From Methanoregulaceae archaeon (GTDB lineage Bacteria; Armatimonadota; Fimbriimonadia; Fimbriimonadales; Fimbriimonadaceae): DNA of 64,000 nucleotides. A program made the translations under genes and the position numbers. Position 1 is the stretch's first letter. Every line of letters begins with the position of its first letter. The notes under the pieces are model-generated. The model searched no databases. It was not told where the DNA came from and was given only the letters and a program-made list of their open reading frames with translations. Below, piece after piece: positions 8,750 to 16,645 of the stretch. The DNA is taken from positions 1 through 64,000 of the forward strand of contig JADZEW010000015.1 in NCBI GenBank assembly GCA_020850325.1. Reading direction: 5' to 3'.

Positions 8750-10330
8750 TTAGCGGAACTCGACGTCGGTGGTCTGTTGCATCTGGCTGTTCGTGGTGAA
8801 CTTGCCGTAGGAGATGCGGGTACGGTCGCCCCACTTCAGTCCCTTCATTACGTCAGAGACATCCTGCGGTGATTTGATCTTCTTGTCACCCAGCTGCTGG
8901 ATGACCGTTCCCGTCTCGATCCCCAGTCGCTCCGCCACTGAACCCGGTTCGACGGCAATGACGACCACACCTTCAATGTTGGCGGGGATGCCGAACTCCT
9001 TACGGCGCTCAGCGGTCAACGAGTCCATCTGGATGCCCAGGCGAGCCTGGCCTTCGCGGATCGGAGGAACGTCCCTCTCGGGGGTCGGATTCGTTCGCGG
9101 ACCGAAGTTCCAGCCGGGGATGTTCGGGAAGTCCTGGAACGGGCTATCTTCGCCGTCATCGGACTTGTTCGGCGCCGGAGTCGGGTTCGGAGATCCGCGG
9201 TCGAGCTTCTTGGGGTCGGCCAAGGTGACCTTGATGGTCTTCTTCTCGCCGCCACGGATTAACTCGACTTCAACCGACTGACCCGGGGCGTAGCGGTACA
9301 TCGCAAGCCGGACGTCCATTTGGTTCTTGATCGGGAACGTGCCGACCCGAACGAGAATGTCGCCCTTCTTGATCCCGGCCATCGCGGCGGGGCTGTTGTT
9401 GGGGATCTCCTCAACGACCGCACCACCATCCAGATTCTGCTTCTGCCTCTCGTACGGCTTCAGATTGCTCGGAATGAGTCCCATGGCGCCGCGCTCGACC
9501 TTGCCCTTCTCGATCAGGGTCTCGGCGAGAAATCGCGCCAAGTTGGACGGAATCGCGAAACCGATACCGTTGCTTCCGCCGGTCGAGCTGATGATCGCGG
9601 AGTTGATGCCGACAATCTGGCCCTCGATGTTCACCAACGGACCGCCGGAGTTGCCCTGGTTGATCGGGGCATCGGTTTGAATGAGATCCGGATAGTAGCG
9701 CGCGCCACCGGGCAGACGCGGGTCAGGAATGCTGTTCTCACGGTTGAGGGCGCTGATGTGCCCGATGGTAACCGTGTTGTCGAGGCCGAACGGCGATCCA
9801 ACCGCCATCGCGAACTGGCCGGGACGAACCTTGTTGCTGTCGCCGAAGTTGGCCGCAGGCAAGTCTTTCGCCTCGATCTTGATGACGGCGAGATCGCTCT
9901 CCTCAGCACGGCGAACCTGCCCGGAGAACTCTCGTCCGTCCGCGAGGACGACAGTGACCTTGTCAAATCCGTTTACGACATGGTCGTTGGTGATGATCCA
10001 GCCGTCGGGACGGAAGATCACGCCCGTGCCCACACCGCCGGTCCGGCCAACGCGACGGCCGAACACGTCGGCTCCGCCATTGCCCTCAGACTTGATGTGA
10101 ACCACCGAAGGCGAAACAAACTCGGCCAAGCTCGCGAAACTCTCGTCGAGGTTTCGGAGGGCGGTCATGTTTTCCGCGGAGATCGAACTGATGACTCGGG
10201 CGGCCGGAGTCTCCGGGCCTGCCTGCACCGACGGGACGATCTGCTGGAGGTTGGCAACGGCGAAGCCGCCGATGACGGCTCCGATCGCCAACACCGTCAA
10301 CATGCTCTTCGAAAAGGGAGAGGTCTTCAT
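8750..10330 (-). CDS. HtrA/Deg-family periplasmic serine protease with two PDZ domains
   Basis: A 526-residue S1C protease. An N-terminal hydrophobic segment (about residues 9-27) anchors or exports it. The trypsin-like domain has the catalytic triad His117 (TNDHVVNG), Asp146 (ESDLAVI) and Ser228 (QGNSGGPLVN). Two PDZ domains follow: about 290-370 (DGGAVVEEIPNNSPAAMAGIKKGDILV) and about 430-515 (VVVIAVEPGSVAERLG), separated by a Pro-rich linker (SPNPTPAPNKSDD). It is the last gene of an operon with an ECF sigma factor, its anti-sigma factor and an RseB-like protein, so its likely jobs are quality control of envelope proteins and possibly DegS-like cleavage of that anti-sigma factor. Symbol htrA, degP or degS cannot be fixed from sequence alone. 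Confidence 0.92.
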   Translation of the reverse strand: MKTSPFSKSMLTVLAIGAVIGGFAVANLQQIVPSVQAGPETPAARVISSISAENMTALRNLDESFASLAEFVSPSVVHIKSEGNGGADVFGRRVGRTGGVGTGVIFRPDGWIITNDHVVNGFDKVTVVLADGREFSGQVRRAEESDLAVIKIEAKDLPAANFGDSNKVRPGQFAMAVGSPFGLDNTVTIGHISALNRENSIPDPRLPGGARYYPDLIQTDAPINQGNSGGPLVNIEGQIVGINSAIISSTGGSNGIGFAIPSNLARFLAETLIEKGKVERGAMGLIPSNLKPYERQKQNLDGGAVVEEIPNNSPAAMAGIKKGDILVRVGTFPIKNQMDVRLAMYRYAPGQSVEVELIRGGEKKTIKVTLADPKKLDRGSPNPTPAPNKSDDGEDSPFQDFPNIPGWNFGPRTNPTPERDVPPIREGQARLGIQMDSLTAERRKEFGIPANIEGVVVIAVEPGSVAERLGIETGTVIQQLGDKKIKSPQDVSDVMKGLKWGDRTRISYGKFTTNSQMQQTTDVEFR

Positions 10331-10367
10331 GCGCGATTTTCCTTACGAGAAATCGACGCGCAAGTGC

Positions 10368-11453
10368 TTAGTGGGAAACGCCGAATGGAACCGGGCCGTT
10401 TCCTTCACGCTGCCTTGCGCGATCTACATCCGGTAACACAGAATCGTCCTGCGAAGTGCCCGAGAGGGACTGAAGTCCCTTCGCCAACTCCTTGACGAAA
10501 GCGTCGATGAGCTTGGACAGCACCACTTCCGGCAAATCGCCCACCAGACGCATGCGAAGGCCGTTGACCTCGCGCACGCTCTTCTTGTCTTGGCAGGGCA
10601 CCGGATTCTTCCGCGACATCGGCCACTGATAGAGCGTGGCCGAAGCGAGGCCGTCGGTCAGCCGAAGGGCTACAAACCGCTCCGACTTGTCGCCTACGAC
10701 TTGGCCTTCTTGGATCACAAATCCGTAGGGGAGATCTCGCGGCATGATCGGCGTAAAACCGACCATCGCCTTCGCGGCTTCCGCCGATCGAATGGTCTCT
10801 GGCGACTCTAGATAGATCCGCCGAACCCCCGTGGCAGGCGTGATGCGAAATGCCTCGGGCGAGGAGGCAACTTCAAACGCAATCGCCTTCGTGTCGAGCA
10901 AGACCTTTGGCGTTCCGCCGTCGACCACATCCATCTTCAAGATGTACGGGTAGTCGCTGTCGATCCAGTAGCGCCGCGTAGGCATCTCCGGAGACTTCGG
11001 CGTGGCAACAACGACGATGGTCTTGCGACCCGCGATGGTATCGCCCGTGTCGGAGACAAATCGGTAGCTGGAAGCGGCCGCGCGCTTGCGGCGGCTGGTT
11101 CCGCCCATCAAGCGGGGCGAACCTTGGATAACGACACGATTCTCATCGGGCACGTAGGTCATCCAGTTCTGGCCATCATCCAGCGTCGTCACACCCTGGA
11201 ATGAGAGCGGGGAGAGCACGACCGTCTTCGAGATGCCGGTTGCCTGCGCCATTCGCAGCTGCATCATGCCCGGGTCGCGGGTGCTGTTGCGCCGGAGGAT
11301 GATGCCTTCGACGGCGAGATAGCGCCCCTTGTCCATCGCCCCGAAGAGGAGGTCGCGGGCATCGTCTCGACGCTGAGCCGAAGCCGATGCCGACCCAGCC
11401 AGCAGGGCAAAGGCGACACCGCCGAGAATCAGGAAAGAGTTAGCGCGCGCCAT
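10368..11453 (-). CDS. RseB/MucB-like sigma-E regulatory periplasmic protein
   Basis: A 361-residue exported protein with an N-terminal signal peptide (LILGGVAFALLAGSASASA). Residues about 30-200 form a lipoprotein-localisation-like (LolA/RseB) half-barrel region: LRMAQATGISKTVVLSP, NWMTYVPDENRVVIQG, GRKTIVVVATPK, TRRYWIDSDYPYILKMDV. About 220-340 resembles the second RseB domain (PRDLPYGFVIQEG, FVALRLTDGLASATLYQW). In E. coli RseB shields the anti-sigma factor RseA from protease and senses misfolded outer-membrane parts. It overlaps the anti-sigma gene by 14 nt and precedes htrA by 37 nt, which strongly supports that role here. The family assignment is by pattern and context, since similarity to RseB is modest. 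Confidence 0.75.
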   Translation of the reverse strand: MARANSFLILGGVAFALLAGSASASAQRRDDARDLLFGAMDKGRYLAVEGIILRRNSTRDPGMMQLRMAQATGISKTVVLSPLSFQGVTTLDDGQNWMTYVPDENRVVIQGSPRLMGGTSRRKRAAASSYRFVSDTGDTIAGRKTIVVVATPKSPEMPTRRYWIDSDYPYILKMDVVDGGTPKVLLDTKAIAFEVASSPEAFRITPATGVRRIYLESPETIRSAEAAKAMVGFTPIMPRDLPYGFVIQEGQVVGDKSERFVALRLTDGLASATLYQWPMSRKNPVPCQDKKSVREVNGLRMRLVGDLPEVVLSKLIDAFVKELAKGLQSLSGTSQDDSVLPDVDRARQREGNGPVPFGVSH

Positions 11454-11895
11454 GGGTCGAGGTCAAGATGACGGTGTTTCCGGCAAACGGATCACCGCCT
11501 GCGGCATACGCCTGGTCGCGGGCAAGGTTGAAATCGCTCTTCGCCATCTGGTTGCGCATATCGGTGTCGCGAGCGTCAGCGGCCTGCAACCACATCCATG
11601 CCCCGGCGAAAGCACACGCAAACGCGGCCGAACCTGCCCAAGCGAGGGCAATCCGACGTGGTGCCGGCCGATGCGACTTCGTGAACACGGCTTGCATCAG
11701 CCGCTCTTCGAGGCCGTCCGGTGCAACCGGATCGGGCTGTACCGCGAGCAAATCCTTGAGGTGCGACAACTGGGCCAGCGCAACGGCGCACTCGGGGCAA
11801 TCGTGCAGGTGCGAACGCACCATGGCCAGTTCGCTTCGAGAAAGCTCCTGATCGAGGTACGCACTCAGCTTCGATTCAACCTGCTTACAGTTCAT
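11440..11895 (-). CDS. Zinc-finger (zf-HC2) membrane anti-sigma factor
   Basis: A 151-residue protein with the anti-sigma zinc-finger motif H-x3-C-x2-C: His29, Cys33 and Cys36 in HLHDCPECAVAL. It is preceded by the usual helix LSAYLDQELS. One membrane span follows near residues 85-105 (AWAGSAAFACAFAGAWMW), putting about 45 C-terminal residues outside the cytoplasm. Such proteins hold an ECF sigma factor at the membrane and release it after proteolysis. It overlaps the sigma gene by 11 nt and the RseB-like gene by 14 nt. The periplasmic tail is the expected target of the RseB-like and HtrA proteins encoded next to it. Confidence 0.88.
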   Translation of the reverse strand: MNCKQVESKLSAYLDQELSRSELAMVRSHLHDCPECAVALAQLSHLKDLLAVQPDPVAPDGLEERLMQAVFTKSHRPAPRRIALAWAGSAAFACAFAGAWMWLQAADARDTDMRNQMAKSDFNLARDQAYAAGGDPFAGNTVILTSTHGAR

Positions 11896-12484
11896 CGTTG
11901 GCCATACCTCCGTACACTTCGGGAGCGTGATTCAGAAGATGTCGCCGCAGCTGCTTGCGGCCGCGATGGATGCGAGATCGGACGGTTCCCACCGAGGTGT
12001 TCATCACTTCCGCAATCTCCTCGTAGGCCATGCCTTCGACATCGGCGAGGAGAACGGCCGTGCGGAACTCGGGGGTCATGGTCGACAGCGCGTCGGTAAC
12101 GTGCTCGCCCATCGCCTCATCCACCATCATTCGATCGACCGTCACTGCGGTATCGGGAATGTCCATGGTCGACATCCCGGACGCGGTCGGCTGCTCAAGG
12201 CTGTTGGTCTTGATTCGCTGCTTGCGGCGCACCTGGTCAATGTGCGCGTTGCTCATGATCCGGTACAGCCAGTTCGTGAAGGGTAGAGCCTCGTCGAACC
12301 GGTGGAAGAACCGGAAAGCGCGAACGTAGGTCTCTTGAACCAGGTCTTCGGCTTCCGCCGCGTTGCCCGTGAGCTTCGAGGCGAAGCTGTAGGCTTGGCG
12401 ATATGTGCTGCGCATCAAGCTCTCAAATCGAGCCTGTCGCTCTTCCGCCGTGTTTCCACGGTCTCGCCAAAGCACACTTAACAT
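11885..12484 (-). CDS. ECF (sigma-E-type) RNA polymerase sigma factor
   Basis: A 199-residue ECF sigma factor. Region 2 (about 22-95) has AYSFASKLTGNAAEAEDLVQETYVRAF and FTNWLYRIMSNAHIDQVRR, which bind the -10 element and core. Region 4 (about 130-185) has LSTMTPEFRTAVLLADVEGMAYEEIAEVMNTSVGTVRSRIHRGRKQL, a canonical helix-turn-helix for the -35 element. A linker of about 35 residues with ASGMSTMDIPD separates them. It heads the operon with its anti-sigma factor, an RseB-like protein and HtrA. A possible autoregulated ECF promoter lies just upstream within the 3' end of gpsA. Confidence 0.93.
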   Translation of the reverse strand: MLSVLWRDRGNTAEERQARFESLMRSTYRQAYSFASKLTGNAAEAEDLVQETYVRAFRFFHRFDEALPFTNWLYRIMSNAHIDQVRRKQRIKTNSLEQPTASGMSTMDIPDTAVTVDRMMVDEAMGEHVTDALSTMTPEFRTAVLLADVEGMAYEEIAEVMNTSVGTVRSRIHRGRKQLRRHLLNHAPEVYGGMANDEL

Positions 12485-12504
12485 GGAGGTTGAGTTTCCT
12501 GCTC

Positions 12505-13524
12505 CTATTGTACGTTCGGTTCTTCTACGCCAGTTCCCAACCTCAAAATCGCTTCAGTTCTGGGGGAGCGCTCCATCAGCATTTGGACCGCGTCGTTCGG
12601 GCGAACCCGTCCCCGGATGACCGCTTCGATCGCCTCGAACGTGGGCATCGGGATTCCGTATCGCCGCGCCAACACCATAACCGACTCGCTCGTGCCGACC
12701 CCTTCCGCGACCTGTCCTACCTGATGGAGGGCATCGGTAAGCGATGCTCCCGTACCCAGCGCACGACCAACGCGATAGTTGCGGCTCAGGGTCGAGACGG
12801 CCGTTGCAAAGAGATCACCGACCCCGGCTACTCCCAAAAAGGTGTCGATCCGCGCGCCCATGGCCAGGCCGAGCGAGGTCATCTCATGGAGGCCCCGCGC
12901 CAAAAGTGCGCCCTTGGTGTTGTCGCCGAAGCCAAGCCCGTCGCTCAGGCCAGCCGCGATCGCGAGCACGTTCTTTAGCGAACCCGCCAGTTCGACGCCG
13001 ATGATGTCGTCGCTCACATACACCCGGAAGGTGCGGCACATAAACGCCCCGCGAATACGCTCGGCATCTGCCGCTTCGGGGAACGCGCATACGGCAGCGG
13101 TCGGGATTCCACGCACGATCTCGATCGCGAGATTAGGACCGCTCAACGCTCCGATCCGCGCTTCTGGAGTGACTTCCTTCACGACTCGGTGCAGGAGCAT
13201 GGAGGTACCGGTTTCGAGCCCCTTGGAGGCGACGACGACCAGGGGGGCGTTGCCTCGGATCAGCCCCACGACCGAGCGAACACTGGTCGAGGGCACGGCG
13301 ACGATCCAAGCATCGGTCTCGCCGATGTCCTCCGCGCTCGAAACACAAGTGACACCGGGAGGCAACACGAATCCCGGCAGATAGGCCATGTTCTCGCGAA
13401 TCGATGACATGGTCTGGATCTCGTCTTCGTCACGACCGTAAAGTGTGACTTCATGGCCGTTCCGCGCGAGCAGGATCGCAAGCGCGGTTCCCCAGCTTCC
13501 AGCCCCCAATACGGTCAGTTGCAC
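12505..13524 (-). CDS. gpsA: NAD(P)+-dependent glycerol-3-phosphate dehydrogenase
   Basis: A 339-residue cytosolic enzyme that reduces dihydroxyacetone phosphate to sn-glycerol-3-phosphate, the backbone of membrane phospholipids. The N-terminal Rossmann motif is LGAGSWGTALA, followed by YGRDEDE. The conserved ASKGLE, SGPNLAIEI, ELAGSLKNVLAIAAG (catalytic Lys region) and GVGDLFATA segments are all present, with the family's usual length. It begins 3 nt after the upstream STAS/USP-like gene and so is the last gene of the KimA operon. No other phospholipid gene is in this operon; cdsA is at 41 kb. Confidence 0.95.
   Translation of the reverse strand: MQLTVLGAGSWGTALAILLARNGHEVTLYGRDEDEIQTMSSIRENMAYLPGFVLPPGVTCVSSAEDIGETDAWIVAVPSTSVRSVVGLIRGNAPLVVVASKGLETGTSMLLHRVVKEVTPEARIGALSGPNLAIEIVRGIPTAAVCAFPEAADAERIRGAFMCRTFRVYVSDDIIGVELAGSLKNVLAIAAGLSDGLGFGDNTKGALLARGLHEMTSLGLAMGARIDTFLGVAGVGDLFATAVSTLSRNYRVGRALGTGASLTDALHQVGQVAEGVGTSESVMVLARRYGIPMPTFEAIEAVIRGRVRPNDAVQMLMERSPRTEAILRLGTGVEEPNVQ
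12510..12538 (-). promoter_or_regulatory. Candidate ECF autoregulated promoter for sigma operon
   Basis: On the minus strand GGGAAC (12538-12533) and CGTAC (12514-12510) are separated by 18 nt, the element pair and approximate spacing of many ECF promoters (GGAAC ... CGT). TACAAT (12512-12507) overlaps the second element. It lies 26 nt before the sigma-factor ATG and inside the last codons of gpsA. The fit is by eye only. Confidence 0.4.
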
Positions 13525-13527
13525 GTG

Positions 13528-14331
13528 CTAACCACCTCGAACAAAGATGACATTCCTGGTCACCCGCGCCAGCACGGATTCCACCAGCTTCAAGTTCTCG
13601 TCCTTCTTCAGCGGATCGCGCATCAAGGGAAGGACAACCTCGGGGGCATCGACCGCGGTCAAGACGTCAGCCAGGGCCGAAGCGACGTCTCGCGCCCGCT
13701 CGACCTGCGACACGTAGGTGACGTCACGAACCGCAAAGTACTGCTCTGCGCGCTGGACGGCCTTGGAAGCAGCGATCTCGCTGGCCTCGAGCGGTGATGT
13801 CAACGGCAAGTGGCGCGGCACTAAGAGGACACACACCAAGTGGACCTCCGTAGGCTGCGAGTCCGCGATCTTGCCCGCGATGTTCATGGCGGCGTCATCC
13901 TCTTCGACCGACGTACCGGTGTAAAGGCAGACAATCAGTTGGCGGGCATTCTCCGGCGCATGCTTCTTCTTCTTCTTAACGGGCGCATCGCTGTCTTCAT
14001 GAAGAAGATCCAGTGAGCGACGCGCAGCTTCGACCGAGTTGGCCACTGCCAGCTGCGAGCGCACCTCGGGCACCGACTTCAGGACCTCCATCACCGCCGG
14101 AGGCACGGCCGCGACAATGATACGCGCATCGTGCTTTTGGATAAAGTCCATCGCCGCGCGGAACGTATCCGCTCCATCGGGGGTCGCTTCGCTGAGTCCG
14201 CTGCAGTCGATAATAACGCCACTCGGATGTCGTTTGAGTGTGAGCGAAATCGCGGTGTGGATCGCCTCCCAGAAGTTCGAGCGCAGTGCGCCGGATAGGA
14301 TGATGACGTCTTCGTAAGACTCGATGATCAT
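13528..14331 (-). CDS. STAS domain plus USP-like domain protein
   Basis: A 267-residue cytosolic protein. Residues about 1-110 form a STAS fold: the beta strand DVIILSG and the loop GVIIDCSGLSEATPDG. The loop has Thr-Pro-Asp where phosphorylated anti-anti-sigma factors have a Ser, so switching by serine phosphorylation is unlikely. A Lys-rich linker (KKKKKH) leads to a universal-stress-protein-like region (about 130-267), ending in ARVTRNVIFVRGG. ATG 14331 is preferred over longer in-frame starts because it overlaps the kimA stop as ATGA, which signals coupled translation. STAS or USP domains are often fused to anion and APC transporters, so a role in sensing or gating the adjacent importer is likely but inferred. 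Confidence 0.7.
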   Translation of the reverse strand: MIIESYEDVIILSGALRSNFWEAIHTAISLTLKRHPSGVIIDCSGLSEATPDGADTFRAAMDFIQKHDARIIVAAVPPAVMEVLKSVPEVRSQLAVANSVEAARRSLDLLHEDSDAPVKKKKKHAPENARQLIVCLYTGTSVEEDDAAMNIAGKIADSQPTEVHLVCVLLVPRHLPLTSPLEASEIAASKAVQRAEQYFAVRDVTYVSQVERARDVASALADVLTAVDAPEVVLPLMRDPLKKDENLKLVESVLARVTRNVIFVRGG

Positions 14332-16151
14332 CGCAGGAAGTACCTCACGTTGGTGATAACGACGTTTCGGCGGCTTTGAAGCGCCAGCTTGAGCGGCACC
14401 GCGGCGTTGTTGTGTAGCAAACCATGCCACCAGAACTTGGGCACCGCTTGGGGCACGATCACGGTGACCATCACGGACGGATCCTCGGCCACCGTCTGGT
14501 CGATATAGTTGATGATCGGCTCGATGAACGAGCGGTAAGGCGAATCCAAAATCACGAGCGGGATGTCAGCCCCGAACCGATTCCAGTCTTCCTTTATCTT
14601 GCCGACCGAAGCCGGGTCGAGCGTGACGTGGATCGCGCGCACGTCATTGGTGACCGATTGCGAATACGCGATCGCCTTGAGGATGCCCCGGTGGAGTCGC
14701 GGCACGAGAAGGAGGACCGTGGTCTTGACTTCACGCACGGAGTCATCGGGCCCAACCGAGAGTTCGCGGGACAGATAGTCGTAGTGCTTTCGAATTCCCG
14801 CCATCACGCCCATCATCAGCACGATCGCGACCACGAGAATCCAGGCCCCCTCGGTGAACCGCGTGACCAGCAGGATGATCGTGACGGCCGCGGTCGTAAC
14901 CGCGCCGATAAGGCTGATGCCCGCCTTCCATCCCACTTGCTTCAGCCGGACGAACCGCATGACCATACCGGCTTGGCTCAGCGTGAAGGAGAGAAAGACG
15001 CCCGCCGCATAGAGAGGAATGAGAGAGTGCGTGTCGGCCTTGAACACGATGATCAGCGCGATCGATACAACGGCCAGTGTGATGATCCCGTTCTGATAAA
15101 CCAGGCGGTCACCCACGCTCATCAACTGCCGCGGCAGGTACCCATCCTTGGCAATGAACTGTGACAAGCGCGGAAAGTCGGCAAAGCCGGTATTCGCGGC
15201 CAAGAACAAGATCAGCGCGGTCATCGATAGGACAAAGAAGAAGATGGGTGAGTTACCGAAGAGGGTGCTGGCAATCTGCGCCACGACCGTACGGTAGCCC
15301 TCTTCGCCGAACTCCATCGGCACGACGCCAAAGTGCTGGGCGGACCAACTGATGCCGATCACAAGAACGGTGAGCAGCCCGGCCATCATGACGAGCGTCG
15401 TCGCTGCGTTCTTGGCCTCGGGGGCTTTGAAGGCGGGAACTCCGTCCGCGATGGCTTCGGTTCCGGTGAGTGCCGTGCAGCCTCGGGCAAAAGCCGCGAT
15501 CAAGAACACCCATGTGACGTCCTTGGTTTGCTCCGGCAGTTGGGGTGGCACGGGCCCGACCCCGGTCGATGCCTTGAAGAGCCCATAGGCGACCATGCCC
15601 ACCAAGGCGAGGACGAATCCGTAAGTCGGAATCGCGAAGACGATACCGCTTTCCTTTGCGCCTCGCAGGTTCAGCAGAGCCAAAATCGCAACGCCGGCAC
15701 AGGCGATTGCCGTTCCCGCGGGCTGAAGCTGAGGAAACATTGAAGTGATGGCGGCGGCTCCCGCGGACACCGACACCGCGACGGTAAGCACGTACCCGAT
15801 CAGCAGAGACGCACCTGCCACCCGCCCGGCCAACGAACCGATGTTCTCGGAGGAGACGCGGTACGAGCCACCACCTTGAGGATAGGCGTTGATCGTCTGG
15901 TAGTAGCTAAACACTACGACCCAGAGCAGGGCAACCAGCACGAGCGAGACGGGAACCAACTTGTAGAACCCGAGCATGCCGCCAAACACGAGGATCGTGA
16001 GGATCTCCTCGCTGGCATAAGCGACCGACGATAAGGCGTCGGACGCGAAGACAGGAAGGGCGAACACCTTGGGAAGCCGCTCGTGATGGGCGTGCTTCGT
16101 GTGGATAGGTTTTCCCACCAGGATGCGTTTGACGGCAGATAAGAGGCCCAT
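14328..16151 (-). CDS. kimA: KimA-type potassium importer (APC superfamily)
   Basis: A 607-residue inner-membrane transporter with about 12 hydrophobic spans and a cytosolic C-terminal region of about 120 residues, the length and plan of Bacillus KimA (YdaO), a high-affinity K+/H+ symporter. Signature stretches recalled for KimA are present: RILVGKPI near the start, SDALSSVAYASEEIL, AYPQGGGSY with VSSENIG, LTVAVSVSAGAAAITS, and NTGFADFP. I chose ATG 16151 (MGLLSAVKRILVGKP) over a 20-residue longer frame, to match the family N-terminus. It is first in an operon with a STAS/USP-like protein and gpsA. In Bacillus the gene is controlled by a c-di-AMP riboswitch, but only 89 nt separate this gene from its divergent neighbour and I see no room for one. 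A general amino acid permease is the alternative. Confidence 0.8.
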   Translation of the reverse strand: MGLLSAVKRILVGKPIHTKHAHHERLPKVFALPVFASDALSSVAYASEEILTILVFGGMLGFYKLVPVSLVLVALLWVVVFSYYQTINAYPQGGGSYRVSSENIGSLAGRVAGASLLIGYVLTVAVSVSAGAAAITSMFPQLQPAGTAIACAGVAILALLNLRGAKESGIVFAIPTYGFVLALVGMVAYGLFKASTGVGPVPPQLPEQTKDVTWVFLIAAFARGCTALTGTEAIADGVPAFKAPEAKNAATTLVMMAGLLTVLVIGISWSAQHFGVVPMEFGEEGYRTVVAQIASTLFGNSPIFFFVLSMTALILFLAANTGFADFPRLSQFIAKDGYLPRQLMSVGDRLVYQNGIITLAVVSIALIIVFKADTHSLIPLYAAGVFLSFTLSQAGMVMRFVRLKQVGWKAGISLIGAVTTAAVTIILLVTRFTEGAWILVVAIVLMMGVMAGIRKHYDYLSRELSVGPDDSVREVKTTVLLLVPRLHRGILKAIAYSQSVTNDVRAIHVTLDPASVGKIKEDWNRFGADIPLVILDSPYRSFIEPIINYIDQTVAEDPSVMVTVIVPQAVPKFWWHGLLHNNAAVPLKLALQSRRNVVITNVRYFLR

Positions 16152-16240
16152 AGTGATGCCGCCGGTAAGTTTGGCACGTTTCGCCGAGAACCCGGCTAAA
16201 CCCAAGTCCAATCTGGGGGGATGGGTAGACTTCCGACCCT

Positions 16241-16645
16241 ATGGCGCAAGAAGATCTGTCGCCGATCCGCCATGCGCTCGGGTTGGCCCGAGAGCGAGGG
16301 TTCGCGGAGGTGGTCTTGGAATATGACGATGTCAAGTTCAAAGCCGCCCTCCAGCCTGCCGCCAAGTCGGCGAGCCGGCCCGCACCGTCCTCGGCGAGCG
16401 ACGATGCACCGAGCGAGCCCGCCCTCGCCGAGGTCACCGCAACCCTGGTCGGCTATGTTCAACCCGCCCGCCAGCCGGTGCAGGTCGGAGATCAACTCGA
16501 AGTCGGCCAAATCGTCGCTTCGGTGACCGCACTGGGGATCGCGACCGATGTCGAATCCGCGGTATCGGGTGAAGTGGTCGAGGTGCTGTTCGAGGCGAAT
16601 CAGCCGGTAATGTACGGCCAGTCGCTCCTTCGGGTGAAGCCGTGA
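16241..16645 (+). CDS. Biotinyl-domain protein lacking the biotin lysine (BCCP/BADC-like)
   Basis: A 134-residue protein built like the biotin carboxyl carrier protein of acetyl-CoA carboxylase: an N-terminal helix (PIRHALGLARERGFAEVVLEY), a Pro/Ala/Ser linker (about 38-62) and a C-terminal biotinyl barrel (about 66-134; VGDQLEVGQIVASV, SGEVVEVLFEANQPVMYGQSLLRV). At the hairpin where BCCP has EAMKM, this protein reads TALGI, so the biotinylated Lys is replaced by Gly99. It cannot carry biotin. Similar lysine-less proteins (BADC) in plants and some bacteria bind acetyl-CoA carboxylase and damp it. It is GTGA-coupled to a pilin-like gene and followed by uppS. A TAGACT hexamer 9 nt upstream of the ATG suggests a near-leaderless start. 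Confidence 0.8.
   Translation: MAQEDLSPIRHALGLARERGFAEVVLEYDDVKFKAALQPAAKSASRPAPSSASDDAPSEPALAEVTATLVGYVQPARQPVQVGDQLEVGQIVASVTALGIATDVESAVSGEVVEVLFEANQPVMYGQSLLRVKP

Noticed and set aside
9320-10495. A 391-codon open frame antisense to htrA
   Set aside because: Shadow frame of a gene with all protease motifs; biased composition and no recognisable domain.
16152-16240. A c-di-AMP (ydaO) riboswitch before kimA
   Set aside because: Expected by analogy with Bacillus, but the gap is only 89 nt and I see no matching helices; the divergent gene uses part of it as a promoter.
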